From positions 248,001-312,000 of the forward strand of contig CAVYPX010000011.1 of assembly GCA_963770485.1 (NCBI GenBank): 64,000 nucleotides of DNA, in the 5' to 3' direction. Both the position numbers and the translations under genes were made by a program. The notes beneath the pieces were generated by a model. That model saw only the letters and a program-made list of their open reading frames with translations. It searched no databases and had not been told where the DNA came from. Of the stretch, positions 25,147-33,820 are shown one piece after another. Position 1 is the first letter of the stretch, and each line of letters starts with the position of its first letter. Origin of the DNA: CAVVEC01 sp963770485. Its GTDB lineage: Bacteria > Acidobacteriota > Terriglobia > Terriglobales > Acidobacteriaceae.

Positions 25147-26064
25147 ATGAAGGCTGCGCTCCTTGCCAGCATCACCTTGCTTTTCATAGTCCACATAACG
25201 CTTGGGCAACAATCGCAGCAAGACGCTGCACTGGCGGACCCACCGTGGGTGAAGGATGTTGCGGCAAAGCCACTGGTGTACACCGTTCCTGGGATGGACA
25301 AGGTGCAAGTGCAAAGTGCTGTCTACAAACGGGCGGGATCGAGGGACCTCAAGATGGACGCTTACCGGTCCACCGACCCGGGCAAAAACACGAAACTGCC
25401 AGCGATTATTTTCATTCACGGCGGGTTCCTGCCGCCCAATCTCAAGACCCAGCCCACCGACTGGAACGTTTTTCAGTCCTACGGCCGAGTGGCCGCGGCC
25501 TCCGGCTTCGTCGGGGTGACCTTCAACCATCGCTTGTATGAAAGCTGGGAAAGCCTTGAGAACTCGACCAGCGACTTGGCGGACGTCATCGTTTACGTCC
25601 GCAACAATGCTGTTTCCCTTGGAGTCGACAAAGACCGGATCGCGTTGTGGTCATTCTCCGGGGGCGGCCCGCTGCTGAGTCTGGCCATTCGTGACCCGCA
25701 GCCTTACATTCGCTGCATCATTTCGTATTACTCGCTGCTCGATCTGCAGCATACCGCGAAAGAGTCACGCGGAGCCTTGCCAGACCAGGCTTTGTTGGAC
25801 CTTTCTCCGCTGCATCAGTTGGAGATCAGCGAAAAACCGATTGCTCCAATGTTCATTGCACGCATGGGCCAGGATATGCCGAACATCACAGATTCCGTGG
25901 ATCGCTTCATTCTCGTGGCGCTGACCAAGAACGTGAGGCTCACATTGAGCAACGATCCCCAGGGACATCACGGTTTTGACATTGAGGACAATACCGATGT
26001 GTCACGCGAAATCATCCGGCAAACCTTCGATTTCCTGAAGGCTCAGTTGGGCGCAGATCGCTAG
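25147..26064 (+). CDS. Exported alpha/beta hydrolase
   Basis: 305 aa after a strong CAGGAGG site. Signal peptide MKAALLASITLLFIVHITLG. Catalytic fold: oxyanion motif IIFIHGGFLP, nucleophile in LWSFSGGGPLL (S-x-S-G-G), aspartate region before LILVAL, and the final His in GHHGFDIEDN. Looks like an esterase/acylaminoacyl-peptidase-type enzyme acting in the periplasm; substrate unknown. Monocistronic. Confidence 0.85.
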   Translation: MKAALLASITLLFIVHITLGQQSQQDAALADPPWVKDVAAKPLVYTVPGMDKVQVQSAVYKRAGSRDLKMDAYRSTDPGKNTKLPAIIFIHGGFLPPNLKTQPTDWNVFQSYGRVAAASGFVGVTFNHRLYESWESLENSTSDLADVIVYVRNNAVSLGVDKDRIALWSFSGGGPLLSLAIRDPQPYIRCIISYYSLLDLQHTAKESRGALPDQALLDLSPLHQLEISEKPIAPMFIARMGQDMPNITDSVDRFILVALTKNVRLTLSNDPQGHHGFDIEDNTDVSREIIRQTFDFLKAQLGADR

Positions 26065-26089
26065 CACTCGTCTTACAAATCGTTTTAAA

Positions 26090-26155
26090 ATGGCACGGTT
26101 CTCTAGCCGTGCCGCTCAGGCCCCGAAAAACTTGGGGCTTCAGCCCCTGAGGGGG
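26090..26155. repeat. Two adjacent hairpins (dispersed repeat / terminator)
   Basis: GGCACGGTTCTCTAGCCGTG(CC) forms a 7-bp stem, followed by GGGGCTTCAGCCCC. Between the convergent hydrolase gene and pdxT, so suited to bidirectional termination. Confidence 0.5.
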
Positions 26156-26193
26156 ACACCACCTTCGCTCTCAAACGGTTTGTGAGACCAGTT

Positions 26194-26760
26194 CTAGTGT
26201 TGTGAGCCGTTGTCCACGAGATCCAGGAAGGCTCGGTGGACTCGGGTGTCTTCGGACAGCTCGGGATGGAAGGTCGCGGCCATCACTCTTCCCTGCCGGA
26301 CCGCAACGGGATCGTCGCGTTCGGTGGCGATGACTTCGACGCCGGGGCCGACGTGTTCGATTTTAGGGGCGCGAATGAAGACCATTTCAACTGGCTCACC
26401 GCGGAATCTCCCTTCACGGATGGAGCTGTCGATCTGGCGGCCATAGGCGTTGCGGCGAATGCTGATGTCGAGTACGCCGAGTCCTTTCTGTTTCGGATTT
26501 TCGACCTCGTTAGCTAGAAGGATCGCTCCGGCGCACGTGCCGAACGTCGGCTTTACCCGGACGAACTCCTTTAGCTTTTCGAATCCGGCTTTGCCGAGCA
26601 ATTTGAGGAATGTGCTGGATTCGCCGCCGGGGATCACGAGTCCGTCGATTTCGTCGAGTTGTTCGGGTTTCCTGACGAGCACAACTTCGGCGCCCAGCTC
26701 TTCGAGCCGTTTGCGGTGCGCGTCGAAATCGCCCTGCAGGGCTAGGACACCGATTCTCAT
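26194..26760 (-). CDS. pdxT: Pyridoxal 5'-phosphate synthase glutaminase subunit
   Basis: 188 aa from MRIGVLALQGDFDAHRKRLE. Class I-type glutaminase with nucleophile Cys in FGTCAGAILLANEV, GGESSTFLKLL (oxyanion loop) and the His/Glu pair in ATFHPELSEDTRVH. Supplies ammonia to PdxS in the deoxyxylulose-independent vitamin B6 pathway. The frame extends upstream to 26901 but the conserved start is at 26760. Unusually, pdxS is not adjacent: about 1.1 kb including a ParDE-like module separates them. Confidence 0.95.
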   Translation of the reverse strand: MRIGVLALQGDFDAHRKRLEELGAEVVLVRKPEQLDEIDGLVIPGGESSTFLKLLGKAGFEKLKEFVRVKPTFGTCAGAILLANEVENPKQKGLGVLDISIRRNAYGRQIDSSIREGRFRGEPVEMVFIRAPKIEHVGPGVEVIATERDDPVAVRQGRVMAATFHPELSEDTRVHRAFLDLVDNGSQH

Positions 26761-26855
26761 GCGTGCGGACGCCTCCATCCGTGCGTCACCTCGGGCCGCC
26801 ATGGGTTCATTGGATTGTAACGGATGGCGGCAGGATGCACTTCGCGGATGGAAAT

Positions 26856-26874
26856 GGCTCCGGCGCACGGAGCC
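26856..26874 (-). terminator. Hairpin downstream of the ParE-like toxin
   Basis: GGCTCCG-GCGCA-CGGAGCC, 7-bp perfect stem in the pdxT/toxin gap; on the minus strand it is followed by ATTTCC. A weak intrinsic terminator or spacer hairpin. Confidence 0.35.
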
Positions 26875-26956
26875 GTCAGCAAAATCATGCGGTGTAAGCA
26901 ATCCGTCAATTTCCGTATCTTGTTAGGCAGCGTAGGCGTCAAGTTACCCGAGGAGA

Positions 26957-27271
26957 TTATCTCTGCGTTTCAGCGCGATCCTTCCAATATCCTGGTCTGC
27001 GGTGCCCGTGAGCTACGGCTAGGACTTGAACGGTCGATTCTTTCTCTCGATAGATCACAGCGTACGGAAACCGCTGGAGAACGAATTTTCGCGTACCGTG
27101 CAGGTGATCCGGCCAAGTTCCCGGCCAGCGCGCGATATCTTCGAGCGCTTCGTAAATCGCGGCCAGAAATCTAATGCTTGCTTCAGGGTTTCGCTGGCGG
27201 TACCAATTGCTTGCAGATTCGACTTCCTGCCACGCCTCGGGATGAAAGTGGTATGGCTTATTTGCCGGCAT
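26957..27271 (-). CDS. ParE/RelE-family toxin
   Basis: 104 aa. YHFHPEAWQEVESASNWYRQ, IYEALEDIARWPGTWPDH, RKFVLQRFPYAVIYREKEST, VLAVAHGHRRPGYWKDR: the ParE/RelE fold with the usual C-terminal strand and basic patch. ParE inhibits gyrase and RelE cuts mRNA; this sequence is nearer ParE by the AHGHRRPGYW ending, but the target is not certain. Overlaps the antitoxin gene upstream by 14 nt. Confidence 0.88.
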   Translation of the reverse strand: MPANKPYHFHPEAWQEVESASNWYRQRNPEASIRFLAAIYEALEDIARWPGTWPDHLHGTRKFVLQRFPYAVIYREKESTVQVLAVAHGHRRPGYWKDRAETQR

Positions 27272-27503
27272 CGGACAGCCGGGCCATCAGGCGGCGTCGC
27301 ACTTCCTCATAAGGAATCAGTTGGACTTTGCCGGAATCGACTTCTTCGATGCGGCGCTTGATCTCCTCAGACCAAGCTGCCTCGATCCCTGGATCGGGCG
27401 GGTGTTCGTCGAGGCTTTCGAGAAGCGATCCCGCCAGCGCGGCGCGTGCCTCGGGAGGCAGAGCCAGCGCTTTCTTTAGGATGTCGGACACTTCAGAAGT
27501 CAT
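27258..27503 (-). CDS. Addiction-module antitoxin (TIGR02574-like)
   Basis: 81 aa: LKKALALPPEARAALAGSLL and ESLDEHPPDPGIEAAWSEEI, followed by KRRIEEVDSGKVQLIPYEEV. This pattern is that of the 'putative addiction module component' family that precedes ParE/RelE toxins. Forms the toxin's inhibitor; no separate DNA-binding domain is obvious. Confidence 0.88.
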   Translation of the reverse strand: MTSEVSDILKKALALPPEARAALAGSLLESLDEHPPDPGIEAAWSEEIKRRIEEVDSGKVQLIPYEEVRRRLMARLSDAGK

Positions 27504-27638
27504 GAGGTCATTTTACTCCGGGAGGCAAGCGGTCGCCTGATCACAACGCGAATGGCTGGGGCGAATGAAGCAGCCGGGCTCATGCCGTCTTTCCCGGCGC
27601 TGTGGCAGGGATGATGAGAGTATTGTTCGGTCCACGCT

Positions 27639-27836
27639 TCATAGCAATGGCAAGAGAATAGTCGCTCTCCGCTCTGCTGGTGGCATCGGGCACATCCCTC
27701 GCAGCTGCTGCGCCAGGTGCTCATAGGCGGTGTCGATCATTTCAATTGCTACGCGGACGCCGTCAAGAAACTGGGCCTGCGTCGGATTAAGGGTAACCGG
27801 CGGCCGTCTCAAAGGAGAATCTAGACTGATTAGCAC
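27639..27836 (-). CDS. Small hypothetical protein, possibly truncated
   Basis: 65 aa from a GTG located 3 nt after the pdxS stop. MLISLDSPLRRPPVTLNPTQ, FLDGVRVAIEMIDTAYEHLA read like a real helical protein and recall small hypothetical proteins of Acidobacteria that are longer; here it ends abruptly in MPPAERRATILLPLL, so a frameshift or truncation is likely. The rest of the 27504-27839 stretch shows nothing I can support. Low certainty. Confidence 0.3.
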   Translation of the reverse strand: MLISLDSPLRRPPVTLNPTQAQFLDGVRVAIEMIDTAYEHLAQQLRGMCPMPPAERRATILLPLL

Positions 27837-27839
27837 ACG

Positions 27840-28760
27840 TCACCAACCCCTAGTCTGCAGCATGTGGGCTTCGTCCAGCGCGGCGACGGCCAGGCCTTTC
27901 ATGGCGCCTGCGAGATCCTCGCTGACTTCAAGTAATACTTTAGGGTCTTGATAATGAGTTGCCGCTTGCACGATGGCGCGGGCGCGCTTCGCTGCTTCTT
28001 CCGGGTCGGCGAAAGTCGTCGAGTCCTTCATGAAGATTCCTGAGCCCACGAACACAGCTTCCGCGCCCAGTTGCATGACCAGCGACGCGTCGGCGGGAGT
28101 GGCGATGCCTCCAGCAGAGAAATTCGGCACCGGCAGCTTCCCTTCCTTGGCGACCATCTTCACCAGCTCGTACGGCGCGCCGTGCTCTTTGGCCTTGGCG
28201 TAGAGTTCCTGCTCGCTGAGCACGGTGAGAATCTTCATTTCCTGCACAATCTGCCGGATGTGCTTTACGGCATGGACAACGTCGCCGGTACCGGCTTCAC
28301 CCTTGGTGCGAATCATGGCCGCGCCTTCAGCAATGCGGCGCAGCGCTTCGCCGAGGTTGCGCGCCCCGCAGACAAAGGGAACGTTGAAGGCGTGCTTGTC
28401 CACATGATGGGCTTCGTCGGCAGGCGTGAGCACCTCGGATTCGTCGATGTAGTCGACGCCCAACTCCTGCAGGATCTGGGCCTCGGCAAAGTGCCCGATG
28501 CGGCACTTGGCCATGACTGGAATCGAAACCGATGCCATGATCTCGCGAATCTTCTTCGGTGAAGCCATGCGCGCCACGCCGCCTTCGGCGCGAATCTGCG
28601 CCGGAACGCGCTCCAGCGCCATGACTGCAACCGCGCCGGCCTTTTCAGCAATCACAGCCTGCTCGACGTTGGTGACGTCCATGATCACGCCGCCCTTGAG
28701 CATTTCGGCGAGGCCGGTTTTCAGACGAAGGCTTGTGGAATTGCCATTGTTTTGGGACAT
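27840..28760 (-). CDS. pdxS: Pyridoxal 5'-phosphate synthase lyase subunit
   Basis: 306 aa. GLAEMLKGGVIMDVTNVEQA, VMALERVPAQIRAEGGVARM, the Schiff-base Lys in PVMAKCRIGHFAEAQ, ADEAHHVDKHAFNVPFVCGA, GEAGTGDVVHAVKHIR and NFSAGGIATPADASL are hallmark PdxS blocks. Condenses ribose-5-P, glyceraldehyde-3-P and ammonia from PdxT to PLP. Intact and full length. Transcribed away from the pdxR-like gene, with the operator region at 28805-28848 between them. Confidence 0.97.
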   Translation of the reverse strand: MSQNNGNSTSLRLKTGLAEMLKGGVIMDVTNVEQAVIAEKAGAVAVMALERVPAQIRAEGGVARMASPKKIREIMASVSIPVMAKCRIGHFAEAQILQELGVDYIDESEVLTPADEAHHVDKHAFNVPFVCGARNLGEALRRIAEGAAMIRTKGEAGTGDVVHAVKHIRQIVQEMKILTVLSEQELYAKAKEHGAPYELVKMVAKEGKLPVPNFSAGGIATPADASLVMQLGAEAVFVGSGIFMKDSTTFADPEEAAKRARAIVQAATHYQDPKVLLEVSEDLAGAMKGLAVAALDEAHMLQTRGW

Positions 28761-28804
28761 GATGCCATCTCCTTAAGAAGCTAACCTCAGAATAAGCCAA
28801 TAAG

Positions 28805-28848
28805 TGGTCAGTATGATATATCCATTTTGATATATTCTATACATACCA
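28805..28848. promoter_or_regulatory. Putative PdxR operator between pdxS and pdxR
   Basis: AT-rich 44-nt block: direct repeats TGATATAT at 28825-ish spacing (TATGATATATCC, TTTGATATATTC) inside an imperfect inverted repeat TGGTCAGTATG...CATACCA. MocR/PdxR regulators characteristically bind such mixed direct/inverted repeats in the divergent pdxR-pdxST region. A ribosomal -10-like TATATTCTAT is included. Confidence 0.55.
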
Positions 28849-28913
28849 TTATGCGAGAAAGAGTAAAACTCATTAACCACTGAGGACGCCGATAACACAG
28901 AGGAAAATAAAAA

Positions 28914-30389
28914 ATGGCCAAGAAGCACAGCACACTGCCGCTGAGTCTTCGTCAGCCCGGTTCCGGAACGCCGCTCTATCGCTGGCTGTACGAGGAATTG
29001 CGCTCAGCCATCCTGGCCGGGCATCTGCGGCCCGGGGCGCGGCTTCCGGCTACTCGTGACCTGGCGGCACAATACGGGCTTTCGCGTCCCACGATCGTAA
29101 CCGCCTTCGAGCAGTTGCGGTCGGAAGGTTACGTGGAAGGCAAAGTAGGGTCGGGCACCTACATCAGCCAGACTTTGCCCGATGAGCTCTTGCACGTGCC
29201 CAAGGCCGCGACAAGGCCAAACAAACGCCGTCTCAAGCTGGCGCTTTCCGCATATGCGCGCCGATTGCAACCGCTGCGGCGCGCCGATTCCAGCCGTATA
29301 CGCGCGTTCCGCGGGAACCTTCCGGCACTCCATGAGTTCCCTACCGCTCTGTGGGCGCAGGTTGCGTCACGGCGGCTCCGCCGGGTGCCGGCCAGCCTGC
29401 TGGCCGGGGGAGAAGCTCTGGGCTATCGTCCGCTACGCGAGGCTGTCGCCGAATATCTGAATACCTCGCGCGGTGTGAAGTGTTCCGCTGATCAGGTGCT
29501 GATCATTTCCGGGGTGCAGGAGGCGCTGAATCGCGCGGCACATCTTCTGCTCGATCCGGGAGACAAGGTTTGGATGGAAGAGCCAGGTTATCCGGGCGCA
29601 ACCTTGGCATTTCGATCCGTGGGTGGGGATGTGTGCTCGGTGCCTGTAGATGCAGAGGGTCTGAATCTGGAAGCCGGAGTCAAGCGCTGGCCCAGGCCGC
29701 GAATGGTTTACGTAACTCCGGGGCACCAGTTTCCTCTGGGTGTGACCATGAGCCTGCGCCGCCGCTTGTCGCTGCTGGAGTGGGCGAGGCGGGCGCAAGC
29801 GATCATCTTCGAGGACGATTACGACAGTGAATAGCGCTATTCCGGCCGACCGATTCCGGCGTTGCAAGGCCTGGACAAATCCAGTGTGGTGATCTTCGCC
29901 GGCAGCTTCAGCCTGGTGCTGTTCCCGTCTCTAAGATTGGGGTACGTCGTCGTTCCACCGGATATGGTCGACATCTTCGCCGCGGCGGCTTCGGTCAGCA
30001 CGCATCACCCGCCCTTGATCGATCAAGCCATTCTCTGCGATTTCATCCGCCAGGGGCATTTCGCGCGGCATGTGCGTAGAATGCGGCAGTTGTATGCCGA
30101 GCGGTTGGCAGTGCTTATCGAGTCAGCGCGAGCGCATCTCAGCGGTCTGCTCGAAATTGGCGACGTCGAAGCCGGCTTGCGAACTGTAGGATGGTTGCAG
30201 CACGGAATTTCCGCTGAGCGTGTGACACAGGCGGCGGCCCAGCACGATGTGGAAGTGGTCCCGCTGAGCCGGTATGGCTACGGCCGATCGCCGCAAAACG
30301 GGCTGGTGCTCGGTTTTGCGGCGGTAGACGGGCGGGAATTGCGGCGAGGGGTAGAGGGGCTGGCAAAGGCGTTGGAGGAATGCGAATAA
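28914..30389 (+). pseudogene. pdxR: MocR/PdxR-type regulator, interrupted by an in-frame TAG and lacking the PLP lysine
   Basis: N-terminal GntR winged helix (PLYRWLYEELRSAILAGHLR; AQYGLSRPTIVTAFEQLRSE) joined to an aminotransferase-like domain (RPLREAVAEYLNTSRGVKCS; MEEPGYPG; VTPGHQFPLGVTMS). Translation stops at TAG 29832-29834 exactly where the conserved DSEYRYSGRPIPALQ block needs Tyr; the same frame then continues to 30389. The block that should read G-T-F-S-K has AGSFSLVLFPSLRLGY, so the Schiff-base lysine is Leu. Normal role: PLP-sensing activator of pdxST. A 306-aa truncated HTH protein could still bind DNA. Confidence 0.85.
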
Positions 30390-30408
30390 GTCACTAACTC
30401 TCTACAAA

Positions 30409-30506
30409 TTGTCATCCGAATGAATGGAGGGATCTGTATTTTTCGACTGCAGATCCCTCGGCACGTTCTCGCCGCGTGCGCGGCTACGAACGGCTCGGAA
30501 TGACAA
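30409..30506. repeat. Gene-end palindromic repeat
   Basis: TTGTCATCCGAATGAATGGA, CTGCAGATCCCTC and GGCTCGGAATGACAA form an imperfect palindrome of the CATTCCGAG/CTGCAG class, located between the convergent pdxR remnant and thioesterase gene. Confidence 0.6.
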
Positions 30507-30553
30507 TGCATCAGGTTGACGCGCCGCCTGCACCGGCCACGTGTTCTTCATTG

Positions 30554-31024
30554 CTATCGATCTACGAACTTGGCGAACATCTTGTGCGGATCAATTGAGA
30601 TGAACAGTCCGCGGCTGCGGGCGAGCACTTCATCTTTCTGATTGAGGATTTCGGCCATGTTGATGTGCTGCCGTCCCTTGACCCTGACTTCGCGCGACTC
30701 CACGCGCAGGGGCCGGTTCAGCGGTACCGGCTTCCGGTAGTCCACCGTGATCTGTGAGGTCAAGGCCACCACGTGGCGTAGCTTGTTCACCTTGCCCATC
30801 GCCTCATCGAGGATCGTCGCGATGATTCCGCCATGAGCGTGTCCTGGCGGACCGGTGTAACGCTTGCCCAGCCGGAAGCGGCACACGAAGCAGTCACGCT
30901 CCTCATCATAGGTGAACTTCAGCCGCATGCCTTCGGTATTGTTCCTGCCGCAGGCGAAACAGAAGTTCTTCTGCAAGCGGACGAAGCTTGTATTGTGCCC
31001 ATGTCCGTGAGTTTTTCTCGGCAT
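30554..31024 (-). CDS. Hotdog-fold thioesterase (PaaI/YiiD-like)
   Basis: 156 aa from MPRKTHGHGHNTSFVRLQKN (upstream in-frame ATG at 31090 not preferred). CFACGRNNTEGMRLKF is the N-terminal block seen in PaaI-like proteins; GPPGHAHGGIIATILDEAMG is the hotdog catalytic helix with Gly-His-Gly and the acidic residue. Hydrolyses acyl-CoA thioesters of unknown chain. Divergent from the cytochrome oxidase operon. Confidence 0.82.
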   Translation of the reverse strand: MPRKTHGHGHNTSFVRLQKNFCFACGRNNTEGMRLKFTYDEERDCFVCRFRLGKRYTGPPGHAHGGIIATILDEAMGKVNKLRHVVALTSQITVDYRKPVPLNRPLRVESREVRVKGRQHINMAEILNQKDEVLARSRGLFISIDPHKMFAKFVDR

Positions 31025-31141
31025 GTTTCGAATTCTATCGCGACCTAGAACCAACCGAACCTCTGCGGGAGTTCGCCCGTTAGAGGTCAATAAGTCGCCA
31101 TACGTTCCGGGGTCACGCGGACCTCACATCACTACAGGGGC

Positions 31142-31170
31142 TTGCATACATCACACAGGGCTGTGATAGA
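31142..31170 (+). promoter_or_regulatory. Putative promoter of the cytochrome oxidase operon with embedded palindrome
   Basis: TTGCAT (31142-31147), 17-nt spacer, GATAGA (31165-31170). The spacer contains the perfect palindrome TCACA-CAGGGC-TGTGA (31151-31166), a likely regulator site. It is about 75 nt upstream of coxB, whose ATG at 31243 follows GGGGAGG. Confidence 0.4.
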
Positions 31171-31242
31171 CTCCGGGCCAACCACTTTTCTGTTGATGGG
31201 GACACAAGAATGCTCAAACCATCGTCCGGGGAGGTCTTGTAG

Positions 31243-32049
31243 ATGGGCCTGGCACTGCTCCTGATCATCTGGCTAATTACCTTCTTCAGCACTTACTTCT
31301 TCGCAGCAAAAACCTGGTGGTTGCCGCACGGCGTCTCAACCGCCGCGCCCTGGATTGACCACCAGTTCGCCTTGACCTATGTGCTGATGGGAGTTGTGTT
31401 TGTGGCCGCGCAGGGCGCGCTGGGCTGGCTCGTCTGGAAGTATCGCGATCGCCCCGGCGCCGCACCCGTCCGTTACTCCCACGGCAACACTACGCTGGAG
31501 ATGCTGTGGACGACCCTCACCGCGGTCCTCTTTATTGGCTTGAACCTGATGGGAAGCCACGTGTGGGCCAGCGAACGCTTTGAACCGGCGCATGCAGGTT
31601 CGGTTCCCGTGGAAGTCACGGGCATGCAGTTTGCCTGGTACTTCCGCTATCCGGGTGCGGACGGAAAGTACGGGCGAACGGATCCCAAGCTCATGGATCC
31701 CTCGGCGGGAAACGAGGCGGCAGTGGGCCTCGATCCTTCAGATGCCGCTTCCAAAGATGACGTGGTCACAGGAACGATGTATCTTCCCGTAAACCGCGAA
31801 GTTGATCTTACCTTGCGCGCAGTGGACGTGATCCACAGCTTCTTCGTTCCTTCGTTCCGTTTCAAGCAGGATGCGGTCCCCGGGCTTGCCATCCACATGC
31901 ACTTCACGCCGACGGAAATTGGGGAATACGAGATTGCGTGCGCCGAGCTTTGCGGCCTGGGTCACTACAAAATGCACGGCATGGTTCACGTTGTGAGTCA
32001 GGAAGACTTTGACAAATGGCTGGCAGCACGGGAGGCAGAGAAACAGTAA
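31243..32049 (+). CDS. coxB: Cytochrome c oxidase subunit II
   Basis: 268 aa. Two transmembrane helices (LLLIIWLITFFSTYFFAA; FALTYVLMGVVFVAAQGALG region), then a periplasmic cupredoxin domain with the CuA site: DVIHSFFVPSFRFKQD supplies the first His and CAELCGLGHYKMHGMVHV the Cys, Glu, Cys, His and Met ligands. No C-terminal cytochrome c domain. Accepts electrons from cytochrome c for the aa3-type oxidase. Its stop overlaps coxA (TAATG). Confidence 0.96.
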   Translation: MGLALLLIIWLITFFSTYFFAAKTWWLPHGVSTAAPWIDHQFALTYVLMGVVFVAAQGALGWLVWKYRDRPGAAPVRYSHGNTTLEMLWTTLTAVLFIGLNLMGSHVWASERFEPAHAGSVPVEVTGMQFAWYFRYPGADGKYGRTDPKLMDPSAGNEAAVGLDPSDAASKDDVVTGTMYLPVNREVDLTLRAVDVIHSFFVPSFRFKQDAVPGLAIHMHFTPTEIGEYEIACAELCGLGHYKMHGMVHVVSQEDFDKWLAAREAEKQ

Positions 32050-33782
32050 TGGCGACTACGGCTCCGGTACATGCGCACGCAGCTCCTCAAGGATTTATCC
32101 GCAGGTATGTCTTCAGCCTGGACCACAAGGTCATCGGACTGCAGTACTACTTTCTGGCGCTGATCGCGGTGTTCGTCGGCATGTTTCTCTCGCTGCTGAT
32201 GCGCGCTCACCTGATATGGCCAATGGCGATTCTGCCGTTAATCGGCGAGATCAAGCCCGAGACCTATCTGCAGTTGGTGACCATGCACGGCACAATCATG
32301 GTGTTCTTCGTGCTGACCACCGCGCCCCAGAGCGGGTTCGGGAATTACTTTCTGCCCATTCAAATCGGCGCGCCGGACATGGCCTTCCCGGTTCTGAATA
32401 TGCTTTCGTTCTGGACCACGTTTGTGGCTTTCGTGGTGATGCTTGCGGCTTTCTTCGTGACCGGAGGCGCTCCGTTGCATGGCTGGACGGGATACGCACC
32501 GCTAAGTGCCCTGACCAATTCAGGGCCAGGTGAACAACTCGGGGCAGATTTGTGGGTAACAAGCATCGCGATTTTTTGCGTGGCTTCGCTGATGGGCGCG
32601 CTGAACTTCATTACCACAACCCTGGATATGCGCGCCAAGGGCATGACGATGTTCCGCATGCCCCTGACGGTATGGGCTTGGTTCATCACTGCAATCCTCG
32701 GGCTGCTGGCGTTTGGCGTTCTGCTCTCGGCGGGAATTCTGCTGCTGCTTGACCGCAATCTCGGCACCAGCTTTTACGTTCCGCTGGTGGTGGTGAATGG
32801 GCAAGTCATGGGCCATAAGGGCGGCTCGCCCCTGTTGTGGCAGCATCTGTTCTGGTTCTTCGGGCATCCTGAGGTCTATATCGCGATCCTGCCCAGCATG
32901 GGTGTAGCTTCGCAATTGCTTTCGACGTTCGCGCGCAAGCCGATCTTCGGCTACAGGGCGATGGTCTACGCGATCATGGCGATTGGGTTCCTGGGATTCA
33001 TGGTCTGGGGCCATCACATGTTCATGAGCGGCATGAGCCCGTATTCGGCATTCGCTTTCTCGATCATGACCATGGCGATCGGCGTGCCCTCCGCGATTAA
33101 GACTTTTAACTGGTTAGGAACGCTTTTGCATGCGCGCATCCGGTTCCACACCCCAATGCTGTTTGCGATTGGCTTCGTTTCGCTTTTCGTTTCCGGCGGC
33201 CTGAGTGGCCCGTTTCTGGCGCAACCCGTGCTCGATATTCCTTTGCACGACACGGCTTACGTGCCCGGGCACTTCCACCTGATCATGGGTGTCGCCTCGA
33301 TCTTTGGAATTTTTGGCGCAACCTACTATTGGTTTCCCAAGATGTTTGGCCGGATGATGAATGAACCCCTAGGAAAAATTCACTTTGTGATCACCCTCAT
33401 CGGCACTTACTGCATCTTTATGCCGATGCATTATCTGGGGATGGCGGGCCAGCCGCGGCGCTACTCGCAGCTCACGGAAGTTGCCTACCTGCACCATCTG
33501 ATCCCGCTGAACACGTTCATGACCTATGCGGCATTTATCACGGTTGCGGCTCAATTGATCTTCGTGATCAATTTGTTCTGGAGCATGTTCAAGGGACCGA
33601 AGGCGAGCGACAATCCGTGGGAGGCAACAACTTTGGAATGGACCACGGCGACGCCGCCTCCGCATGACAACTTCGGCGGGCATACGCCGATAGTCAATCA
33701 CGGGCCGTACGAGTACAGCGTGCCGGGCGCGGCGCGGGATTACATCATGCAAACCGATCCGGCAGCCGTGCCATCTCATTAG
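32049..33782 (+). CDS. coxA: Cytochrome c oxidase subunit I
   Basis: 577 aa, twelve-plus membrane helices. Heme-copper residues: low-spin haem His region in MHGTIMVFFVL, CuB His-Tyr pair in FWFFGHPEVYIAILP, HH of WGHHMFMSG, and haem a3/a His in AYVPGHFHLIMG. Together with CoxB it forms the proton-pumping terminal oxidase core in the cytoplasmic membrane. ATG at 32049 overlaps the coxB stop; an in-frame start at 32016 inside coxB is unlikely. Confidence 0.97.
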   Translation: MATTAPVHAHAAPQGFIRRYVFSLDHKVIGLQYYFLALIAVFVGMFLSLLMRAHLIWPMAILPLIGEIKPETYLQLVTMHGTIMVFFVLTTAPQSGFGNYFLPIQIGAPDMAFPVLNMLSFWTTFVAFVVMLAAFFVTGGAPLHGWTGYAPLSALTNSGPGEQLGADLWVTSIAIFCVASLMGALNFITTTLDMRAKGMTMFRMPLTVWAWFITAILGLLAFGVLLSAGILLLLDRNLGTSFYVPLVVVNGQVMGHKGGSPLLWQHLFWFFGHPEVYIAILPSMGVASQLLSTFARKPIFGYRAMVYAIMAIGFLGFMVWGHHMFMSGMSPYSAFAFSIMTMAIGVPSAIKTFNWLGTLLHARIRFHTPMLFAIGFVSLFVSGGLSGPFLAQPVLDIPLHDTAYVPGHFHLIMGVASIFGIFGATYYWFPKMFGRMMNEPLGKIHFVITLIGTYCIFMPMHYLGMAGQPRRYSQLTEVAYLHHLIPLNTFMTYAAFITVAAQLIFVINLFWSMFKGPKASDNPWEATTLEWTTATPPPHDNFGGHTPIVNHGPYEYSVPGAARDYIMQTDPAAVPSH

Positions 33783-33787
33783 ACGAG

Positions 33788-33814
33788 CGCGCGGACAGGA
33801 ATGTCCGCGCCACA
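33788..33814 (+). repeat. Hairpin repeat between coxA and the first subunit III gene
   Basis: GCGCGGACAGGAATGTCCGC forms a 6-bp GCGGAC/GTCCGC stem on an AGGAAT loop, followed by GCCACAC. Same plan as 9838-9864 (anmK) and 34570-34600. Confidence 0.5.
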
Positions 33815-33820
33815 CATGCT

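Noticed and set aside
27500..27724. A 74-codon minus-strand frame between the ParE antitoxin and pdxS
   Set aside because: Cys/His/Ser-rich shadow composition, overlaps the ORF at 27639-27836 and resembles nothing.
31151..31166. TCACA-N6-TGTGA as a CRP/FNR box
   Set aside because: The half-sites are in the opposite order to the CRP consensus TGTGA-N6-TCACA, so I keep it only as an unspecified palindrome.
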